Shown one piece after another: positions 5,673 through 12,924 of a DNA stretch of 19,041 nt (within the stretch, counting starts at the first letter, position 1; each line of letters begins with the position of its first letter). Both the position numbers and the translations under genes were made by a program. The stretch lies in the NCBI GenBank assembly GCA_043801855.1, contig JAZDLQ010000062.1, positions 1-19,041 on the forward strand. The letters run 5' to 3'. Source of the stretch: CAYTWW01 sp043801855 (GTDB taxonomy: Archaea > Nanobdellota > Nanobdellia > Woesearchaeales > GW2011-AR15). The notes beneath the pieces were generated by a model that worked only from the letters and a program-made list of their open reading frames with translations, was not told where the DNA came from and made no database searches.

Positions 5673-6871
5673 AAAAAATAGCATTTACAGCAATATTTGC
5701 AATTTTACTAGTTTTAGCTGCACATGATATTTTTGCAGTTGGAATAGTACCTTCCTCAAAAGAGATTATTTTTGAGCCATCAAAAACAGAAAATATTCAG
5801 CTAAAATTAATTAACTCAGAAAGTGAGCCAATAAAAGTCTTTATTTATGCAGAAGGAGAACTGGCAAATTTTATTAAAATTTCCCAGACATTTGTTGAAA
5901 TCAAAGGAAATGACGCGACAATAATTTCATACACGCTTAGTATGCCGCAAAGTTTTGAGCGCCAAGGCACGCATGAAGGAAAGATAATTGCTAGGCAGAC
6001 AGCAGACTCACAAAGTGAAATTTCTGCTGAGATTGGGGTTACTTCAAACATTATTATAAAAGTTCCTTACAGCGGAAAATATGTTGAGGCTAAGCTTTTT
6101 GTCCCTAATTTCGAGCAGGGAGAATCTTCAAATTTTGCAATTGAGGCAACAAGCCTTGGTGAGGAAAAAATAATTGATGCTACAGGCTATATTGACATTT
6201 ATGGCCCGCTTAATGACAAAATCATAACCCTAAAATCTGAAACATATAGCATTGAGCCTAAGCAAAAAAAAATAATAAGCATAAACTGGGATCCAAAGCT
6301 TCTTCCAGGAAAGTATGTTGCAAAGGCAACGGTTGTTTATGACTCTAAAAATGCATTTGATGAAAAAAGCTTTTCTATTGGAAAAAGCACAGTTGAAATT
6401 GACTCAATAAGTGTCAATAATTTCAAGCTTGGGGCAATTGCACAGTTTGACATACTTGCATCAAGCTATTGGAATGAAGAAATCAATAATATCTATGCTG
6501 ATGCTAAAATCACTGACAAGGCAAATAATGTTTTTGCGCTTTCAAAAACAGTCAATTATGATATTGCACCTTACGGAAAGCAGGAATTAAAAGTGTATTG
6601 GGACACATCAAAAGTGACGCAGGGAGATTATAAGCTTGATGTAACACTTCATTATTTGGACAAGGAAACAAAAAAGAGCTTTGATATTAGTGTCGGGCTT
6701 GATAAAATACTCCTTCAGGGAGCAGGAAATGTAATTGAAAGCGTTGAATCAAATAAGGAAGAATCAATGCCAAAGACAATAACAATTCTTGTAATCCTAG
6801 TCGCAATACTTGTTGCAACAAATATTGTAATAGTCGTATTTAAGCTAAAAAAGGAAAAGAATAGTAAGTAA
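5669..6871 (+). CDS. membrane-anchored surface protein with Ig-like repeats
   Basis: The 400-residue protein has a signal peptide (MKKIAFTAIFAILLVLAAHD, cleaved near residue 23), a long beta-rich ectodomain and a C-terminal membrane helix (TITILVILVAILVATNIVIV) with a KLKKEKNSK cytoplasmic tail. The ectodomain contains at least three Ig-like segments with the W(D)-x-K/T-x-LPGKYVAK/TQGDYKLDV pattern of NEW3/CARDB-like folds. It would sit outside the cell on a single anchor. Its ATG overlaps the LamG gene's stop (ATGA), so the two are co-translated and may form one surface complex. I recognise no specific function. Confidence 0.75.
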   Translation: MKKIAFTAIFAILLVLAAHDIFAVGIVPSSKEIIFEPSKTENIQLKLINSESEPIKVFIYAEGELANFIKISQTFVEIKGNDATIISYTLSMPQSFERQGTHEGKIIARQTADSQSEISAEIGVTSNIIIKVPYSGKYVEAKLFVPNFEQGESSNFAIEATSLGEEKIIDATGYIDIYGPLNDKIITLKSETYSIEPKQKKIISINWDPKLLPGKYVAKATVVYDSKNAFDEKSFSIGKSTVEIDSISVNNFKLGAIAQFDILASSYWNEEINNIYADAKITDKANNVFALSKTVNYDIAPYGKQELKVYWDTSKVTQGDYKLDVTLHYLDKETKKSFDISVGLDKILLQGAGNVIESVESNKEESMPKTITILVILVAILVATNIVIVVFKLKKEKNSK

Positions 6872-6892
6872 AATCAAAAAACAGATATGAAC

Positions 6893-6902
6893 TTTTATAA
6901 AG
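6893..6902 (+). promoter_or_regulatory. TATA box for the helicase gene
   Basis: CTTTTATAAAG lies about 25-30 bases before the ATG at 6926. AGGTGAT, five bases before that ATG, serves as the Shine-Dalgarno site. Confidence 0.6.
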
Positions 6903-6925
6903 TCCAAAGATTTTAGGTGATATAA

Positions 6926-8839
6926 ATGATATTCAAAGGATTCACTCTTGACCCATTCCAGGAAAAATCAATCGAATGCATCGATAATGGTCATTCAGTT
7001 GTTGTTTCTGCTGCAACTGGAACAGGAAAGACATTAATTGCTGATTATATTATAGATAAATACCTAAAAGCAGGAAAAAAGATAGTCTATACTGCTCCTA
7101 TAAAAGCTTTGTCAAACCAGAAGTATCGGGATTTTAAAGAAGAGTATGGCTACTCAAATATAGGCCTTCTTACAGGTGATGTTGTAATAAATCCTGAGGC
7201 GCCTGTCCTTATTATGACTACGGAAATCTATCGAAACATGCTCCTTTCAAAAGATAAGCTTGTTGAGGATGTAAGCTATGTTATTTTTGATGAGATTCAT
7301 TTCATAAATGATATTGAAAGAGGAACAGTTTGGGAAGAATCAATAATTTTTTCACCTGAACATATTCGGTTTCTCTGCCTTTCAGCAACAATTCCAAATG
7401 CTGACGAGTTTGCAGAGTGGATCGAATCGATACAGAAGCATAAGGTTGATGTTGTAACTTATGAAAAAAGAGCAGTTCCCTTGCGGCATCATCTTTTTGA
7501 TAAGGTTTTAGGTGTAACAACAATTGATGCACTAGCTGAAGAAGTTGATGGCGACTCCAGAAGGAAAAAAAGAAGAGGCAATAAAGATAAAAAACTCCCT
7601 ATTCCAACTGCAACTGATCTTGTAGGTTCAATTCGCGATAAATTGCCTTGCTTATTTTTTGTCTTTTCAAGAAACGACTGCGAGAAGCGTGCAGTTGACC
7701 TTGCCAGAAGCTACTCGTTTCTAGATGCGACAGCAAAAGCTGATATTGCCAAGATGTCATCAGACATAATTCCTGCTGATTATCGGAGCTTAGAATCAGT
7801 GCAAAAACTCAAGCAGGTTTTGCCAAAGGGAATCGCTTTCCATCATGCAGGAATGCTTCCATTTGCAAAAGAGCTTGTTGAAAAATTATTCGCTAAAGGA
7901 ATGATTAAAGTATTATTTGCAACAGAGACTTTTGCAGTAGGAATTAATATGCCTGCAAAAAGTGTTGCATTCGCCTCGATGTATAAGTATGACGGGATGA
8001 ATTTTCGTTATTTGTTTTCAAAGGAATATTTCCAGATGGCAGGACGAGCCGGAAGACGCGGAATTGATCTTGTTGGCGATGTATATATTATGATTAACAG
8101 AAATGAGTATGATGATTTTAACAAGATTAAAAAAGTGACAAGTGCTGATATTGAGCCAATAAAATCCCAATTTAAGCTTTCATATAATACTGTAATTAAC
8201 CTGATAAACAATTATCCTGACGAGCGAATGAGAGATATTCTTTTAAGAAGCAGCTTTGATTACTTTCAGCGAAGGCAGGAAAAAAATATCAGAGTTAAAG
8301 CCTCATTTAACCATAAATTCAAAATCTTGGAGGCGCTGGGTTTTATCAAGGATAATGAGCTGACAGAAAAAGGCCTCTTTTCTAGAAGAATATATGACAA
8401 CGAGATTCTTGTGACAGAGATTTTTTGCGGCGATATCTATAAGCAACTATCCGATTATGAAATGATTGTCATTTGCGCATCAATTATCTATGAAGAAGGA
8501 AGAAATGACTTTTTTGATTGCGGCGACACTAAAAAAGAAGCAAAAGGAATAATCCATTTCCTGCGAAGCAGGCTTAATAATGAGAAATTGTTTGAGATGG
8601 TTAATAGCGAAGCGATAATCAAGCTTTCAAAAATAACAAAATATGTTATTGAAGGAGAAGATTTTGCAGATATCATGGAATTAACAAAGCTTGCAGAAGG
8701 AGATATAATAAGGATTTATAGGAGAACAATTGACCTTCTTCGCCAGATCAGGAATGCGACGATGGACCATGACCTTTCTCTTAAGGCAAACAAGTGCATA
8801 GATATGCTTGATAGGGTGCCAATAAAGTTTGAGTTCTAG
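6926..8839 (+). CDS. Ski2/Mtr4-like DExH-box RNA helicase
   Basis: A 637-residue superfamily 2 helicase. Motif I is ATGTGKT at residues 30-36, motif Ia TAPIKALSNQK, motif II DEIH at 122-125, motif III LSAT near 152, motif V ATETFAVGINMP, and motif VI QMAGRAGRRG near 370-379. DExH with GINMPA and QMAGRAGRRG is the signature of the Ski2/Mtr4 (COG4581) group, ATP-driven 3'-5' RNA helicases that feed the exosome. The C-terminal part keeps a helical-bundle-like region ending DMLDRVPIKFEF, but there is no room for the large arch/KOW insertion of eukaryotic Mtr4. A Lys/Arg-rich stretch (RRKKRRGNKDKK) sits between the two RecA lobes. It is a stand-alone transcription unit with a proper TATA box. A DNA-directed role is possible but less likely. 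Confidence 0.88.
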   Translation: MIFKGFTLDPFQEKSIECIDNGHSVVVSAATGTGKTLIADYIIDKYLKAGKKIVYTAPIKALSNQKYRDFKEEYGYSNIGLLTGDVVINPEAPVLIMTTEIYRNMLLSKDKLVEDVSYVIFDEIHFINDIERGTVWEESIIFSPEHIRFLCLSATIPNADEFAEWIESIQKHKVDVVTYEKRAVPLRHHLFDKVLGVTTIDALAEEVDGDSRRKKRRGNKDKKLPIPTATDLVGSIRDKLPCLFFVFSRNDCEKRAVDLARSYSFLDATAKADIAKMSSDIIPADYRSLESVQKLKQVLPKGIAFHHAGMLPFAKELVEKLFAKGMIKVLFATETFAVGINMPAKSVAFASMYKYDGMNFRYLFSKEYFQMAGRAGRRGIDLVGDVYIMINRNEYDDFNKIKKVTSADIEPIKSQFKLSYNTVINLINNYPDERMRDILLRSSFDYFQRRQEKNIRVKASFNHKFKILEALGFIKDNELTEKGLFSRRIYDNEILVTEIFCGDIYKQLSDYEMIVICASIIYEEGRNDFFDCGDTKKEAKGIIHFLRSRLNNEKLFEMVNSEAIIKLSKITKYVIEGEDFADIMELTKLAEGDIIRIYRRTIDLLRQIRNATMDHDLSLKANKCIDMLDRVPIKFEF

Positions 8840-8984
8840 TGCAGATAATTGCGTTAAAAAAGGTTATCATGCTTCAATTTTATGCAATTTTTTTAAAACA
8901 TTAAACAACAACTAAACTACAAATAAATAAGGTAAATACAACTAAAAATCCTAAAATTATTGTATTATACAAGCAATAAAGCAA

Positions 8985-8996
8985 TATTTTATAATC
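8985..8996 (+). promoter_or_regulatory. possible TATA box before the first Lrp-like regulator
   Basis: ATATTTTATAAT lies in the 217-base gap after the helicase. The rest of the gap (8840-9056) holds A/T-rich sequence and a TTTTTTTTT run at 9011-9018. I see no other gene there. Confidence 0.35.
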
Positions 8997-9056
8997 TTAC
9001 TTCACTTTCTTTTTTTTTAAGGGGTCATCAATATACAGCAATACGAAGTAATTAAC

Positions 9057-9664
9057 ATGGCAGAAATAACTGATATAAAAAATAATAAGACAAAAATTAA
9101 CCCTTTTGTAAATATGATAAAATGCAATTCAGATGAGGAAGTGAAGCTCACAAAAAATGAGCAAAAGGTACTAAAACAGATAATTCTTAACGAAAAAGTA
9201 TCTGATAATAGTATTGCTGACAGTATGAAAATTTCCCAACAGGCAGTTAACCAGATAAGGACAAGGCTTGAAAGATTTGGTGTTATTAAAGGATATACAC
9301 CAATTATAGATTTTGAAAAAATCGGAATCAACATTATCCTTCTATCAGGCATTGCGCTTAAACAAAGCGTCTGGGAGAAAAAAAGGAATGGGAAGTTGAA
9401 CAAAGCATAAAAAAAATCCCTTTTGTTTTTCAGGCATATAGGGTTATAGGACATGATATTTCACATGCGCTGATAATGGGGTTTAGTGAAGGTTTTCAGA
9501 GAGACAAATTCATAAAAAAACTGGAGACTGTTTATAAGGATCAACTGGATATCAAATGGAGCTATTCAATTTCTGCTAAAGACATACTATTGCATGACCC
9601 AATCCGCTTATTGTACCAAATTATTGATAAAAAAGAATTTGAATTCGATGAATTATTTCTATAA
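9057..9664 (+). pseudogene. Lrp/AsnC-like regulator, first copy, frameshifted
   Basis: The frame from 9057 gives an HTH region (LTKNEQKVLKQIILNEKVSD then QQAVNQIRTRLERFGVIKGY) and breaks after SVWEKK. The rest (EVEQSIKKIPFVFQAYRVIG to EFEFDELFL) continues in another frame to 9664. The intact sister at 10459-11016 matches throughout and has eight A residues where this copy has seven (about 9377-9383), so a single base is missing. This could be a true mutation, a sequencing error in the homopolymer, or slippage that sometimes restores the frame. By homology the original start may be ATG 9114. The full protein would be a DNA-binding regulator with an N-terminal winged helix. Confidence 0.75.
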
Positions 9665-9695
9665 TAATTTAAAAATAAATCGCATTTGCCTTTAG

Positions 9696-9734
9696 TTTAC
9701 AATTTTTAATGGCAATAACCTTGTAGTATACTAC
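9696..9734 (+). repeat. 39-base conserved upstream block, copy 1, ending in a palindrome
   Basis: This block matches 11043-11081 at most positions and has the same length. It ends in GTAGTATACTAC (9723-9734), a perfect 12-base palindrome, and lies 35 bases before the zinc-ribbon gene. Its position suggests a promoter and operator, perhaps bound by the adjacent Lrp-like protein. Confidence 0.6.
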
Positions 9735-9769
9735 TAGCCCTATATTAATACAAAAATTCTCAAATTTTT

Positions 9770-10462
9770 ATGACAAACAATAAAAATCCGATACACACAT
9801 GTTGGCACTGTAAGAAGAATTTTGATGGCAACTTTGAGATTAAGGGATTTTCCATAATTTGCCCGTATTGCAAAAGGCCACAAACTTCAGTTCTTGAAAA
9901 AGATTCTAAAGACGCATTTATGATAAAGTCTAAGCTAGAAATTGCAAAGTCAGAAGCAGCATTCATTAAAAAATCTAAAGCAGTAATCGCAAAGTCAGAA
10001 GCAGCAGTTATTGAATCAAAAGCAGCATTTATTAAAAAAGCTAAAGACGTAATTATAAAATCAGAGGCAGCGGTTATTACTTCAAAAGCAGCATTCATTA
10101 AAAAGTCTCAGGCAACAGTTATAGCGTCAGAAGCAGCGTACATCAAAAAAGCTAAAGATGTAATTACAAAATCAGAGGCAGCAGTTATTACTTCAAAAGC
10201 AGCATTCATTAAAAAGTCTGAGGATGTGGTTATAGCGTCAGAAGCAGCGTACATCAAAAAAGCTAAAGATTTAATCATAAAGGCAGAAGCTGCAGTTATA
10301 GCGTCAGAAGCAGACTTCATCAAAAAGACTAAAGCCACTTTCATAAAGACTCAAGCAGCAATAAAAAAGTCTAAAGCAGAATTCATCAAAAACTCTGAGG
10401 CAGCAATAAAAAAGTCTAAAGCAGAATTCATTAATAAGTCTGGAGCAGCAATAAAAAAGTGA
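9770..10462 (+). CDS. zinc-ribbon protein with long 15-residue repeat tail
   Basis: The 230-residue protein starts with a zinc ribbon: TCWHC at residues 10-14 and CPYC at 31-34 (CX2C-X16-CX2C). After about residue 50 the rest is a Lys/Ala-rich repeat that alternates an 8-mer like SEAAFIKK with a 7-mer like SKAVIAK. The 15-residue period fits a continuous amphipathic helix or a right-handed coiled coil (15/4 periodicity). There is no signal peptide or membrane helix. The strong positive charge suggests binding to nucleic acid or membrane (inference). A shorter relative lies at 11118-11378. The stop overlaps the next gene's GTG (GTGA), so the zinc-ribbon protein and the regulator are translated together. 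Confidence 0.7.
   Translation: MTNNKNPIHTCWHCKKNFDGNFEIKGFSIICPYCKRPQTSVLEKDSKDAFMIKSKLEIAKSEAAFIKKSKAVIAKSEAAVIESKAAFIKKAKDVIIKSEAAVITSKAAFIKKSQATVIASEAAYIKKAKDVITKSEAAVITSKAAFIKKSEDVVIASEAAYIKKAKDLIIKAEAAVIASEADFIKKTKATFIKTQAAIKKSKAEFIKNSEAAIKKSKAEFINKSGAAIKK
9934..10457 (+). repeat. coding tandem repeat of about 45 bases (15 codons)
   Basis: Blocks such as AAATCAGAGGCAGC and AAAGCAGCATTCATTAAAAA recur every 45 bases inside the zinc-ribbon gene. The central units (about 10030-10260) are nearly identical and the terminal ones are shortened or diverged. This pattern suggests growth by slippage or unequal exchange. Confidence 0.75.
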
Positions 10463-11016
10463 ATATGGATAAAACAAATTCAAATGAGGAAGTGAAGCTT
10501 ACAAAAAATGAGCAAAACGTACTTAAGCAAATAATCCTTAGCGAAAAAGTATCTGATACTAATATTGCAGGCAGCATGAAAATTTCCCAGCAGGCAGTTA
10601 ACCAGATAAGGACAAGGCTAGAAAAGCTAGGCGTTATTAAGGGATATTTGCCAATAATTGATTTTGAAAAAATAGGGATTAATATAATACTTTTATCAGG
10701 CATTGCGCTTAAACAAAGTGTCTGGGAGAAAAAAAAGGAATGGGAAGTTGAGCAAAGCATAAAAAAAATCCCTTTTGTTTTTCAGGCATATAGGGTAATA
10801 GGCCATGATATTTCACATGCGCTGATGATGGGATTTAGTGAAGGTTATCAAAGAGATAAATTTATTCAAAAACTAGAAACAGTATATAAGAATCAATTAG
10901 AGATTAAATGGAGCTATTCAATTTCAGCTAAAGATATACTATTGCATGACCCAATCAGATTGTTGTATCAGATGATCGACAAAAAAGAATTTGAATTCAA
11001 CGAATTATTTCTATAG
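10459..11016 (+). CDS. Lrp/AsnC-like transcriptional regulator, second copy
   Basis: A 185-residue protein with an N-terminal winged helix (LTKNEQNVLKQIILSEKVSD, then QQAVNQIRTRLEKLGVIKGY) and a C-terminal domain with VFQAYRVIGHDISHALMMGF, resembling the ligand-binding half of Lrp/AsnC proteins. The GTG start overlaps the zinc-ribbon stop (GTGA); ATG 10465 is the alternative and aligns with the first copy. It is the intact sister of 9057-9664. Its neighbours suggest that it controls the adjacent zinc-ribbon genes through the palindromes at 9723-9734 and 11070-11081 (inference). Confidence 0.75.
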   Translation: MNMDKTNSNEEVKLTKNEQNVLKQIILSEKVSDTNIAGSMKISQQAVNQIRTRLEKLGVIKGYLPIIDFEKIGINIILLSGIALKQSVWEKKKEWEVEQSIKKIPFVFQAYRVIGHDISHALMMGFSEGYQRDKFIQKLETVYKNQLEIKWSYSISAKDILLHDPIRLLYQMIDKKEFEFNELFL

Positions 11017-11042
11017 TCGATTATTTTTTAAAATCTTTTTAA

Positions 11043-11081
11043 TTTACAATTTCTAATTGCATCAATCTTGTAATATACTAC
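11043..11081 (+). repeat. 39-base conserved upstream block, copy 2
   Basis: This is the partner of 9696-9734. It ends in GTAATATACTAC (11070-11081), one base away from the perfect palindrome of copy 1. It lies just upstream of the second zinc-ribbon gene. Confidence 0.6.
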
Positions 11082-11117
11082 ATTCTCTTTATGAACTCGA
11101 ATCACTTTAATGTTTTT

Positions 11118-11378
11118 ATGGCAGTAGATGAAAATCCAATAAAGACGTGCTGGTATTGCAAAAAAAAATTTGATGGCAACTTTGAGATAAGGGATTTTTC
11201 AATTATTTGTCCGTACTGTAAAAGGCCGCAATCTTCTGTATTTGAAAAAGATTCTCAGGCTGAGATCATAAGAAAGTCAAAAAAATCGATAAATAAATCA
11301 AAAGCAGATTTTAAGAAATCACAATCAGCAATCCCTAAAAAAAACACAGTTAAATCGCTAGGATTTTCGGCTGTTTAA
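11118..11378 (+). CDS. small zinc-ribbon protein, second copy
   Basis: An 86-residue protein with TCWYC at residues 10-14 and CPYC at 31-34. With the ATG at 11118 the spacing is identical to the gene at 9770; an ATG at 11091 would add nine residues not found in the first copy. The C-terminal tail (KSKKSINKSKADFKKSQSAI) holds only two or three weak repeat units, against about a dozen in the sister gene. The copy may show the ancestral state before repeat growth. The function is unknown; the basic tail suggests nucleic-acid contact. Confidence 0.65.
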   Translation: MAVDENPIKTCWYCKKKFDGNFEIRDFSIICPYCKRPQSSVFEKDSQAEIIRKSKKSINKSKADFKKSQSAIPKKNTVKSLGFSAV

Positions 11379-11426
11379 ACAGTTTAAAACTATTGGTTAG
11401 AGTAAAAGTTTTTTTAGGGCTTAAGG

Positions 11427-11476
11427 GAAAACCGATCAAGAGCAGTCAATGATTGATAGTGGTCGGTTTTCTTTAA
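11427..11476 (+). terminator. hairpin with T-rich tail after the zinc-ribbon gene
   Basis: GAAAACCGA (11427-11435) pairs with TCGGTTTTC (11463-11471) and is followed by TTTAAT. The 27-base loop contains the small palindrome TCAATGATTGA. It could be a terminator or a structured leader for the microprotein at 11513. GATTGATAGT recurs at 13436. Confidence 0.45.
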
Positions 11477-11512
11477 TAATTATTTAAGATCTAATTTAGG
11501 GGTAGGGGAAAA

Positions 11513-11707
11513 ATGTTGTACACAGAAAAATTGATGTATGTAGATAATGACGGGAAAGTTTTTTCAGAATTAGAAATCTCATCCCTTTCAATATTAGAGA
11601 TTGAAAGAAGAGGAATTCATATATCTGAAGAGCATAATGAAAGGCTGCCTTACGAGATAACTAAGGAAAAGGCGCTGTTTAATCAATTGGATGAAATGAT
11701 TGAATAA
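11513..11707 (+). CDS. microprotein of a local paralogous family (64 residues)
   Basis: The start MLYTEKLMYVDNDGKVF is preceded by AGGGGTAGGGGAAAA, a very strong Shine-Dalgarno region. Residues 8-37 (YVDNDGKVF, then EIERRGIHISEE) match the pattern shared with 11743-11853, 12650-12775 and 12925-13038: an opening hydrophobic/aromatic pair, D-x-x-G-K-V-aromatic, an acidic stretch and a closing E-x-G-I-H. It is acidic and soluble, with no signal or membrane helix. I do not recognise the family. It begins a cluster of small genes around an Lrp-like regulator. Confidence 0.6.
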   Translation: MLYTEKLMYVDNDGKVFSELEISSLSILEIERRGIHISEEHNERLPYEITKEKALFNQLDEMIE

Positions 11708-11742
11708 CTATTAATTTAATAATTTTATATGGGGTGATTTGA

Positions 11743-11853
11743 ATGATTTTTAAAGACATGAATGGAAACGTATGGGATGAAGAAGAAGTAGCAGAAATGC
11801 CAGGGATTATTGCTGCTAAAATGGGCATGCATGAAATAGGGAATATTGCTTAA
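11743..11853 (+). CDS. microprotein of the same family (36 residues)
   Basis: MIFKDMNGNVWDEEEVAEMP is preceded by GGGGTGATTTGA. It shares D-x-x-G-N-V-aromatic, the acidic run and the later GMHEIG with the other three microproteins. It is followed 28 bases later by the Lrp-like regulator, so the two may be co-transcribed. The function is unknown. Confidence 0.5.
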   Translation: MIFKDMNGNVWDEEEVAEMPGIIAAKMGMHEIGNIA

Positions 11854-11881
11854 CGCAAGAATAAATATTTGGGGGGAAAAA

Positions 11882-12451
11882 ATGGTAAATTTCAAAACTT
11901 TTCAAGATATTTCAGAATTAAAAAAAATATCAAGATTCAATGAAAAATTGCATCTGGACGCGCGGGATAATGCAATTCTTGCAATGGTTAGCAATAATCA
12001 GGATTCTTCACAAGAAGAAATCGCGCTAAAAATCAAGCTTTCACAGCCTTCAGTTGGAGCAAGACTACGAAAATTGCATGAAAAAGGAGTTCTTTCAAAA
12101 GTCTACGGAATTAATTATAAGGTAGTTGATTTGTATCTTGCAAAAATTGATGTGAACACTACTAATAAAGAAGCAATTATTGAGAAAATAAGGTATTCTC
12201 CTTTTTTTGTAAATGCGCTGATAACTTCAGGAAGGTATAATCTATGCCTGTTTTTGACAGCAACAGACTTAATAAAGCTTGAAGAATTTGTGCGCGAAAA
12301 TTTGCAGGGAAACCGTTATGTAAAAGATATGGAAATGAATCTAGTCATTTCAATTGAAAAGGATATGGTTATGCCGCTTAATATAACAAATTCAAACAGT
12401 GCAAGCAATAGGAGTAATGCTTATGCTAACAGCGAAGCATTTGCCTATTGA
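11882..12451 (+). CDS. Lrp/AsnC family transcriptional regulator
   Basis: With the ATG at 11882, preceded by GGGGGGAAAAA, the protein is 189 residues. The N-terminal winged helix is LDARDNAILAMVSNNQDSSQ then PSVGARLRKLHEKGVLSKVY. The C-terminal RAM-like domain (FFVNALITSGRYNLCLFLTA, LVISIEKDMV) would bind a small ligand and form dimers or octamers. The Asn/Ser/Ala-rich tail after about residue 170 looks disordered. It is more typical of Lrp/AsnC than the regulators at 9057-11016, but clearly the same broad group. It probably regulates the flanking microprotein genes or itself. Confidence 0.8.
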   Translation: MVNFKTFQDISELKKISRFNEKLHLDARDNAILAMVSNNQDSSQEEIALKIKLSQPSVGARLRKLHEKGVLSKVYGINYKVVDLYLAKIDVNTTNKEAIIEKIRYSPFFVNALITSGRYNLCLFLTATDLIKLEEFVRENLQGNRYVKDMEMNLVISIEKDMVMPLNITNSNSASNRSNAYANSEAFAY

Positions 12452-12462
12452 AACAAAATGAT

Positions 12463-12564
12463 AAAATTCGAGACTCTCCCCAACCTGAAGGTTGGGGTAC
12501 ATAGAAATGCTTTGCATTTCTTGTACAGAAATCAAAGATTTCATGTATCGCCAGCTCGAATTTT
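12463..12564 (+). ncRNA. structured element: 10-bp outer stem enclosing three hairpins
   Basis: AAAATTCGAG (12463-12472) pairs with CTCGAATTTT (12555-12564). Inside lie CCCCAACC-TGAA-GGTTGGGG (12478-12497), GAAATGC-TTT-GCATTTC (12504-12520, extended by flanking TACA/TGTA) and GAAATC-AAA-GATTTC (12528-12542, with TACA/TGTA). This four-way-junction layout could be a small RNA. The first hairpin also resembles end hairpins of IS200/IS605 elements, and the outer stem could be read as inverted ends. No transposase is nearby. It is not a tRNA. Confidence 0.45.
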
Positions 12565-12572
12565 AGCATACT

Positions 12573-12623
12573 AAGACGAGGCCGTATCCATACCCTAAAG
12601 GGTATGGTTTTGGCCTCGTCTTT
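12573..12623 (+). terminator. very stable hairpin, possible terminator or element end
   Basis: AAGACGAGGCC (12573-12583) pairs with GGCCTCGTCTT (12612-12622), and CCATACCC-TAAA-GGGTATGG forms the inner stem (12588-12607). It lies between the four-way element and the microprotein at 12650. It could stop transcription from the left, stabilise an RNA 3' end, or be the other end of a small mobile element. The T-run after it is short (TTT). Confidence 0.45.
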
Positions 12624-12649
12624 CGTATAATTAGATGAGGTGGGAAAGA

Positions 12650-12775
12650 ATGTTGTATGCAGACAGTAAGGGAAAAGTATATTTGCCAGAGGAAATTGAA
12701 GCCCTTCCTTTTTGGAAGATTGATGAAATGGGAATTCATGTATGTGATGAAGAGCCACAGGCGCTAATTATATGA
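12650..12775 (+). CDS. microprotein of the local paralogous family (41 residues)
   Basis: MLYADSKGKVYLPEEIEALP, then KIDEMGIHVCDEE, with GATGAGGTGGGAAAG as Shine-Dalgarno region. It shares MLY-x-D-x-x-G-(K/R)-(V/L)-(Y/F) and the later E-x-GI with the genes at 11513 and 12925. It is acidic, with one Cys. The conserved frame and strong ribosome site support a real gene despite its length; the function is unknown. Confidence 0.6.
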   Translation: MLYADSKGKVYLPEEIEALPFWKIDEMGIHVCDEEPQALII

Positions 12776-12924
12776 TTTTAAAATGAGATTTGGAAATAAT
12801 ATTGTTTAACATTAAAAATTAAAACAGCAATTCGCATCAGGTTGCGGATGAATAAATGAGGCAAGAAGGAAGCTCAAATATTAAATAAAAAAAGTAAAAA
12901 AAAATTAGGATGGGGGTGAAGTAT

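Noticed and set aside
9017..9454. Minus-strand hydrophobic frame, with its twin at 10431-10760
   Set aside because: Both are antisense shadows of the two homologous regulators; the likeness between them only reflects the duplication.
9760..10344. Minus-strand frames opposite the zinc-ribbon repeats
   Set aside because: These are mirror products of the 45-base coding repeats, with no ribosome sites; the plus strand carries the zinc ribbon.
9930..10460. CRISPR array
   Set aside because: The 45-base repeats are contiguous, diverged, in frame and part of a protein. There are no unique spacers.
12463..12564. tRNA gene
   Set aside because: The cloverleaf-like drawing lacks a D-loop, T-loop consensus, anticodon arm and CCA-side sequence.
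12426..12758. 110-residue minus-strand frame
   Set aside because: It runs across the four-way hairpin element, the stable hairpin and a microprotein gene, and shows no start signal or motif.
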